A DNA stretch of 64,000 nucleotides from the NCBI RefSeq assembly GCF_017798005.1, contig NZ_CP072548.1, forward strand, positions 558,001 to 622,000, read 5' to 3'. Origin of the DNA: Aggregatibacter sp. 2125159857 (lineage in GTDB: Bacteria > Pseudomonadota > Gammaproteobacteria > Enterobacterales > Pasteurellaceae). The notes beneath the pieces were generated by a model, which worked only from the letters and a program-made list of their open reading frames with translations, was not told where the DNA came from and did no database searches. Both the position numbers and the translations under genes were made by a program. Below, in pieces: positions 58,964 through 64,000 of this stretch (position 1 is its first letter; each line of letters starts with the position of its first letter).

Positions 58964-59770
58964 TTACGGCAAATACGCAAAAGTTGCCCACAACGGCAAA
59001 CTGGCCGTCATGAACAAAAGAATAAGCAGACTGTGATAAGACAACGTCCATTTTTTGAAAACATGGATTGCCAACATGGCCGCCATCACGAAATGCAATA
59101 AGAGATAAAGCAACAAAGCAAATTCGTTGCTAAAAACCACCGCACTTTGTTGAGAAAGCATGAGTAAATTCGCTAACACAAAAAGCGCATTCAGTGCCAG
59201 GAACGCAATCGCCGCTAGCATCAACAACGCAATAAATCCTTTCAGACGATTGCGAGAAATCACTAAAGCTAAATTCGCTAAAATGATGCCCAACAGAATT
59301 TGTGCCACGGGGTTAAATTGAATCAGGTTTACTTCGCCAACCAGCATCAAGCCATAGCCAATGACACCTAACATACCGATGAAGGTGGCAGTTCTTAATA
59401 AAACATGACGTCGTCTAATCTCAACCGGTTGCTTCCATGTGATGATAGTCATTGCCAAACCACAAAGGCAAACCAAGTCCATGAGAACATTGTGATAGCT
59501 TGTCCCTAAACTGAACAACAGCCACACCATCCAAAACAGTCCAAAATAAAGGTTTGCCAGCCCTAAACGGGAACGTTGCCCATTACAAATTTTGCCTTTA
59601 ATAAAAGCAATCAGACAAATCAGCTGTGCCGTTAATACACCAAGCGCCAAATGCGACATCACGTTAGGCTGTAGCTGCAACCCGAAAGCAAAAAAATCAA
59701 TAACGAGTAACAAAAAAATGGGGAAGAAAGACGAAAGTGCGGTTAAAAATTTGGGTTGTTCTTCGGACAT
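58964..59770 (-). CDS. Unassigned polytopic inner-membrane protein
   Basis: 268 residues from MSEEQPKFLTALSSFF (ATG 59770, AAGGA upstream); the longer frame to 59839 is unlikely. Eight or so hydrophobic segments alternate with short loops. I do not recognise the family. No catalytic motif is evident; basic loops (ISRNRLKG, EIRRRHVLL) suggest topology only. It is convergent with fbp and divergent from the TRIC-family gene, so it is its own unit. Two uptake signals lie inside (about 59142, 59730). Confidence 0.75.
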   Translation of the reverse strand: MSEEQPKFLTALSSFFPIFLLLVIDFFAFGLQLQPNVMSHLALGVLTAQLICLIAFIKGKICNGQRSRLGLANLYFGLFWMVWLLFSLGTSYHNVLMDLVCLCGLAMTIITWKQPVEIRRRHVLLRTATFIGMLGVIGYGLMLVGEVNLIQFNPVAQILLGIILANLALVISRNRLKGFIALLMLAAIAFLALNALFVLANLLMLSQQSAVVFSNEFALLLYLLLHFVMAAMLAIHVFKKWTLSYHSLLILLFMTASLPLWATFAYLP

Positions 59771-59981
59771 ACGATTTCCTTGTGATAAACAAAGACAAAA
59801 ATTGCCGTGCATTATGCAAGAATTCCCAAAAACGGTCAAAAGTTAGGGCAAAAGTGCGGTTAAAAAAAGCAACGTTTTTTCAATCCTCACAACACAAAAT
59901 AAAGTTATGATCTAAAACATGGCATTTTGCCCCTTCTCTCTCTAAAATAACGCAAAAATTCACCGCACTTTAAGGAACCTT

Positions 59982-60653
59982 ATGCTGCTCAGCATTCTTT
60001 ACATCATTGGTATCACCGCAGAAGCCATTACCGGCGCCCTTGCTGCAGGTCGAGAGAAAATGGATATTTTCGGCGTCGTTATTATTGCCAGCATGACCGC
60101 TATCGGTGGCGGTTCCGTGCGCGATGTGCTCTTAGGGCATTATCCGCTTGGGTGGGTAAAACATCCCGAATATTTTATTATCGTCGCCTCGGCTGCGGTG
60201 TTAACCGTATTTATCGCGCCTTTTATTCGCCATTTCATGCGTTATTTTCACACCATTTTCTTGGTACTGGATGCCGTTGGGCTTATCGTGTTTTCCATTA
60301 TTGGTGCCCAAATCGCGTTAGATATGGGGCACGGCACGACAATAGCTGTAATTGCCGCCATTATTACCGGCGCATTCGGCGGGGTGTTGCGTGATTTATT
60401 GTGTAATCGCATTCCTCTCGTGTTCCAAAAAGAGTTATACGCCAGCGTGGCATTATTGGCGACGGCTATTTACATCGGCCTACAACATCTACAGGTAGAT
60501 CAAAACATCGTCATTATCATTACCTTGATTGTCGGCTTTATTACCCGCTTACTAGCAATTTACTTTGAATGGGGCCTGCCGATTTTTGATTATCAGGAAC
60601 AAGATATTTCAACGCATCATAAAGACGACAAATTACCGCAAAAAGCGAAATAG
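59982..60653 (+). CDS. TRIC-type cation channel family protein (YadS/YicG, UPF0126)
   Basis: 223 residues with seven hydrophobic segments built as two three-helix repeats plus one. Each repeat has the glycine-rich kink motif: [15 protein letters not shown] and [14 protein letters not shown]. Bacterial TRIC homologues form trimeric cation channels. Nine bases separate it from proA. The 59840-59981 gap holds two uptake signals and the promoter. Confidence 0.9.
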   Translation: MLLSILYIIGITAEAITGALAAGREKMDIFGVVIIASMTAIGGGSVRDVLLGHYPLGWVKHPEYFIIVASAAVLTVFIAPFIRHFMRYFHTIFLVLDAVGLIVFSIIGAQIALDMGHGTTIAVIAAIITGAFGGVLRDLLCNRIPLVFQKELYASVALLATAIYIGLQHLQVDQNIVIIITLIVGFITRLLAIYFEWGLPIFDYQEQDISTHHKDDKLPQKAK

Positions 60654-60661
60654 GAGAAAAG

Positions 60662-61924
60662 ATGTCCGTCAATTTAATTGAAATGGGAAAACAGGCGAAA
60701 GAGGCTGCTTTCGTACTTTCCCAGCTTTCCCAACGCGAAAAAAATCAAGCCTTAGCATTAATCGCCGAGCAATTAGAACAAGAACAAGCTCGTATCTTAG
60801 CCGCCAATGCGCAAGACATCGAAAGTGCCAAACAAAACGGTTTGTCCGACGCCATTATTGATCGTTTATTGTTAACACCTGAGCGTTTACAGGGCATCGC
60901 TAATGACGTGCGTCATGTGATTTCCCTTGCTGATCCCGTTGGACGGATTATTGACGGAGGCGTATTGGATAGTGGTGTCAAAATTAAACGTGTTCGCGTG
61001 CCTTTAGGGGTTATCGGTACGATCTACGAAGCGCGTCCGAATGTGACGATTGATGTAGCAAGTCTTTGTTTAAAAACCGGCAACGCTGTCATTCTACGCG
61101 GCGGCAAAGAAACACAACATTCCAATAAAATTTTGGTGGACGTGGTGCAAACTGCCTTAGCGCGTGCAGGTTTGCCCAAAGCGGCGGTTCAAGCCATTAC
61201 CGATCCCGATCGTGCGTTGGTCATGGAATTACTGAAATTAGACCAATATGTGGACATGATCATCCCTCGTGGCGGAGCAGCATTGCATCAATTAGCAAAA
61301 GAACATTCCACCATTCCGGTGATTGTCGGCGGTATCGGCGTTTGCCATATGTTCATTGAGGAAACCGCCGATTTGGAAAAAGCCCTGCCGGTGATTTTCA
61401 ATGCAAAAACACAGCGTCCGAGCACCTGTAACACCTTGGAAACGCTGTTGGTACAACGCAGCATTGCAAATGACTTTTTACCTAAACTGGCAGAAACGTT
61501 GAAAGAGAAAAACGTAAAATTACACGCAGATCCGACCGCACTTTTCTTATTGCAAAAAGCCGGTGCCAATGTGGTGCCATTAGTGGAAGCCGAACTGAAA
61601 CAAGAATGGCTGTCATTGGATTTAAATGTGGTTGTCGTGGAAGATTTAACACAAGCCATCGCCCATATTCGTCAATATGGCAGTCAACACTCCGACAGTA
61701 TTTTGACCTCTTCGCAAAAGCAGGCACAGCAATTTATTGCGCAAGTGGATTCGGCGGCGGTCTATGTCAATGCCAGCACCCGTTTTACTGACGGAGGACA
61801 ATTTGGTTTAGGCGCAGAAGTGGCGGTAAGCACACAAAAATTACACGCACGCGGCCCAATGGGATTAGATGCGTTAACCACCTATAAATGGGTTTGCGTA
61901 GGTGACTATTCGATCCGTTCTTAA
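60662..61924 (+). CDS. proA: Gamma-glutamyl phosphate reductase ProA
   Basis: 420 residues. It reduces gamma-glutamyl phosphate with NADPH to glutamate semialdehyde, second step of proline synthesis. Motifs: [20 protein letters not shown], catalytic Cys in [13 protein letters not shown] (about residue 263) and [18 protein letters not shown]. proB is not adjacent. The window therefore has both synthesis (proA) and catabolism (putA) of proline. Confidence 0.97.
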   Translation: MSVNLIEMGKQAKEAAFVLSQLSQREKNQALALIAEQLEQEQARILAANAQDIESAKQNGLSDAIIDRLLLTPERLQGIANDVRHVISLADPVGRIIDGGVLDSGVKIKRVRVPLGVIGTIYEARPNVTIDVASLCLKTGNAVILRGGKETQHSNKILVDVVQTALARAGLPKAAVQAITDPDRALVMELLKLDQYVDMIIPRGGAALHQLAKEHSTIPVIVGGIGVCHMFIEETADLEKALPVIFNAKTQRPSTCNTLETLLVQRSIANDFLPKLAETLKEKNVKLHADPTALFLLQKAGANVVPLVEAELKQEWLSLDLNVVVVEDLTQAIAHIRQYGSQHSDSILTSSQKQAQQFIAQVDSAAVYVNASTRFTDGGQFGLGAEVAVSTQKLHARGPMGLDALTTYKWVCVGDYSIRS

Positions 61925-61971
61925 AAAAGAGGGCATTTTTTAAATATTATTTAAAAATTAAAATTAATTGT

Positions 61972-62000
61972 TTGACAAAACTCCAGTAAATCAGTATTTG
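61972..62000 (+). promoter_or_regulatory. Probable sigma-70 promoter of lysC
   Basis: A perfect -35 TTGACA (61972-61977), 17-base spacer, then TATTTG as a weak -10. The transcript would have a leader of only about 38 bases, too short for a lysine riboswitch. Confidence 0.5.
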
Positions 62001-62043
62001 TAGAGTAAACACACAAATTATACTTATTTATCGGAGTTTTTTT

Positions 62044-63396
62044 ATGTCTCATCTTTCAGTCGCTAAATTCGGTGGCACCAGCGTCGCCAACTACCCCGCC
62101 ATGCAATCTTGCGCCAACATCGTGATTGCAGATCCCAATACTCGCGTTGTTGTCCTGTCTGCTTCCGCCGGTATCACCAACTTATTGGTCGCCTTAGCAA
62201 ACGGTTGTGAAGAACCGGAACGCAATAAATTGCTGAATGAAGTCCGTCAAATTCAAGAAAACATTTTGACAGAATTAAAAGACGACAGTCGCGTGCGTCC
62301 AAAAATCGAAGCCTTATTAGCCAATATCACCTCATTGGCGGAAGCCGCGAATTTAGCCACCTCCTTGGCATTAACCGATGAATTAATCAGTCATGGTGAA
62401 ATGATGTCTTCCTTGATTTTTGTGGAAGTGTTGCGTGAATTACAAATTGAAGCCACTTGGTTGGATGTGCGTACTATTGTTGCCACCAACAGCCATTTCG
62501 GCAAAGCCGCACCAAACGATGAACAAACGCGTCAAAACTGCGATAACCTCTTGAAACCGTTAATCGAACGCGGTGAGTTAGTCATTACCCAAGGTTTTAT
62601 CGGGCGTGATGAACAAGGTAAAACGACCACCTTAGGACGTGGCGGTAGCGACTATTCTGCTGCCCTACTTGCTGAAGTGCTCAATGCGCAAGATGTGTTA
62701 ATTTGGACGGATGTTGCCGGCATTTACACCACCGATCCTCGCATCGTGCAAACTGCACAACGCATTGATACCATGAGTTTTTCCGAAGCTGCCGAAATGG
62801 CAACCTTCGGTGCGAAAGTGTTGCACCCGGCAACCTTACTACCGGCAGTGCGTAGCAATATCCCGGTCTATGTCGGTTCCAGCAAAGCGCCACAAGACGG
62901 CGGTACTTGGGTAACTCGCAATCCGCAACCTCGTCCGATATTCCGTGCAATTGCCCTACGTCGTGACCAAACCCTGCTCACACTCTCCAGCTTAAATATG
63001 TTGCACGCCCAAGGTTTCTTAGCGAATATCTTTACCATTTTAGCAAAACACAAAATTTCCGTAGATACCATTACCACATCGGAAGTCAGTGTCGCATTAA
63101 CCTTGGATAAAACCGGATCGGCATCTTCCGGTGCAAGCTTGTTATCAGAAGAATTACTCCGTGAATTAAGTGAATTTTGCACCGTGAAAGTGGATGTGGG
63201 TTTATCTTTAATTGCGTTAATTGGCAATGAGTTACATACAGCCTCTGGTGTTGCCAAACGGATTTTGGAAACCTTAGATGCGTATAATATCCGCATGATC
63301 AGCTATGGTGCCAGCACCAACAACATTTGCTTATTAGCTGACAGCGATAAGGCCGATAATATTGTTCGAGTCTTACATCGCTCTTTGTTTGAGTAA
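62044..63396 (+). CDS. lysC: Aspartate kinase III (lysine-sensitive type)
   Basis: 450 residues. Phosphorylates aspartate for lysine, methionine, threonine and diaminopimelate synthesis. The kinase domain starts VAKFGGTSVANYPAM and includes TTLGRGGSDYSAALLAE and WTDVAGIYTTDPRIV. The C-terminal ACT domains (TILAKHKISVDTITTSEV; RMISYGASTNNICLL) are those of the single-function LysC, not fused to homoserine dehydrogenase. GGAG sits just before the ATG. Confidence 0.95.
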   Translation: MSHLSVAKFGGTSVANYPAMQSCANIVIADPNTRVVVLSASAGITNLLVALANGCEEPERNKLLNEVRQIQENILTELKDDSRVRPKIEALLANITSLAEAANLATSLALTDELISHGEMMSSLIFVEVLRELQIEATWLDVRTIVATNSHFGKAAPNDEQTRQNCDNLLKPLIERGELVITQGFIGRDEQGKTTTLGRGGSDYSAALLAEVLNAQDVLIWTDVAGIYTTDPRIVQTAQRIDTMSFSEAAEMATFGAKVLHPATLLPAVRSNIPVYVGSSKAPQDGGTWVTRNPQPRPIFRAIALRRDQTLLTLSSLNMLHAQGFLANIFTILAKHKISVDTITTSEVSVALTLDKTGSASSGASLLSEELLRELSEFCTVKVDVGLSLIALIGNELHTASGVAKRILETLDAYNIRMISYGASTNNICLLADSDKADNIVRVLHRSLFE

Positions 63397-63411
63397 AACG
63401 TATGAAAAAAT

Positions 63412-63428
63412 GACCGCACTTTGCGGTC
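63412..63428. repeat. Uptake-signal hairpin after lysC
   Basis: GACCGCA/TGCGGTC with CTT between. The uptake core overlaps its own partial inverse. No T-run follows. Confidence 0.6.
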
Positions 63429-63523
63429 TCCGTTGGAAAAAACTCACGTCTGTTTGATGTGGTTAAAGGGGAGAAGATGAGATGTCATTTTCTCCTCTTT
63501 TCATTGGATTTAGCGGTGTTTTC

Positions 63524-64000
63524 TCACTGATTTAGCTCTTTTACTAAGAGGTGTTGTTTACGCAGCCCCAAGACCAGCAACATGCCTCCATAAACAATCG
63601 CCGCTAAAACAATCAGCCAGGCGAGCCAATGCACACGGGTAAGAAAAGTCATAGCATTCCATTCGATCAAGCTTGGGCTGTTATACCAAACTAACAGTCC
63701 CATCATGGCGGCAGCGCACAAAACTTTCAGAAAAAACACCGCACTTTGACGGCTGAAATGATAGATGTTTGCTTTCGCCAAGCCACGATAAAGCAGATAG
63801 GCATTTAAGGTTGCCGACATAGCAGAGGCAATGGCCAAACCCACATAGCTAAACGGAATGGCTAAGACATTGAATGCCATGTTGCTCACCATGGCGATGA
63901 TGCCGATTTTCACCGGCGTTTTGGTATCTTGGCGGGCGTAATAACCGTTGGCCAAAATCTTGATTAACATGAAGCTCAGAAGCCCTGCGTTAAAGCCCCA
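63524..64000 (-). CDS. murJ: Lipid II flippase MurJ (MviN), C-terminal part
   Basis: The reading frame runs open through base 64000 and is cut by the window end, with 158 C-terminal residues present. The first in-window residues WGFNAGLLSFMLIKILANGY and YYARQDTKTPVKIG match the MurJ helix VII-VIII region; the rest is a series of hydrophobic segments. MurJ moves lipid II across the inner membrane. Convergent with lysC. Confidence 0.92.
   Translation of the reverse strand, partial: WGFNAGLLSFMLIKILANGYYARQDTKTPVKIGIIAMVSNMAFNVLAIPFSYVGLAIASAMSATLNAYLLYRGLAKANIYHFSRQSAVFFLKVLCAAAMMGLLVWYNSPSLIEWNAMTFLTRVHWLAWLIVLAAIVYGGMLLVLGLRKQHLLVKELNQ

Noticed and set aside
61979..62040. AAACTCC/GGAGTTT stem that could sequester the lysC ribosome site
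   Set aside because: The AAACTCC half lies between the -35 and -10 elements and would not be in the transcript.
61925..62043. Lysine riboswitch before lysC
   Set aside because: The 119-base gap is shorter than the lysine aptamer and has none of its conserved strings; a TTGACA promoter lies in the middle of it.

Overview
The window looks like chromosome from a Pasteurellaceae bacterium of the Haemophilus influenzae-type uptake-signal group, most likely Aggregatibacter. The evidence is the dense scatter of the DNA uptake core AAGTGCGGT/ACCGCACTT on both strands (for example 2849, 5360, 7770, and inverted pairs at 28105 and 38469), gene orders familiar from Haemophilus (pnp-nlpI, pilABCD-coaE-yacG, rsuA-bcr, nrfABCD, mpl/fbp), and protein sequences close to that family. 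The genus is inferred; no marker gene such as rRNA is present.

Layout. 1-8000: nlpI (cut by the window start) and pnp, a YhcH-family protein, the dicarboxylate carrier dctA, and the ydbH-ynbE pair that builds an inner-to-outer-membrane lipid bridge. 8000-10100: a hairpin-rich dispersed repeat, then a sodium/amino acid symporter controlled by a tandem glycine riboswitch. 10100-15720: a small acetyltransferase, yacG, coaE and the type IV pilus/competence genes pilD-C-B-A, divergent from ampD, with a probable Sxy-dependent CRP-S site between. 15720-19000: an AT-rich gap with two perfect DnaA boxes, an AhpD-like protein, rsuA and a Bcr-type exporter. 19100-35500: a cytochrome c block. ccmABCDEFGHI is the general haem-attachment system. 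nrfABCD is the periplasmic nitrite reductase with its electron supply. nrfE, a second CcmG-like thioredoxin and a fused nrfFG form a dedicated second haem lyase, presumably for the CWTCK haem of NrfA. 35600-41930: sucABCD, 2-oxoglutarate to succinate.

41940-45300 is the accessory highlight. It is a 3.3 kb islet bounded by inverted repeats of about 55 bp. Just inside are two near-identical truncated IS3-family transposase fragments in direct orientation. The cargo is an hvf/bufferin-type metallophore operon: a DoxX protein, a secreted peptide precursor with four EGKCG motifs (HvfA), a DUF692/MNIO multinuclear iron enzyme (HvfB) and a DUF2063 partner (HvfC) whose last codons come from the IS remnant. 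No uptake signal was seen inside the islet. Its right edge meets a second, internally duplicated copy of the dispersed repeat, which runs up to a perfect CRP site in front of putA.

45850-64000: putA-putP (proline catabolism), a formate/nitrite channel, ffh, ypjD and a CorB/YfjD-type transporter, a UDG-superfamily protein, mpl, fbp, an unassigned polytopic membrane protein, a TRIC-family channel, proA, lysC, and the C-terminal part of murJ running off the end. No tRNA, rRNA or CRISPR array was recognised.
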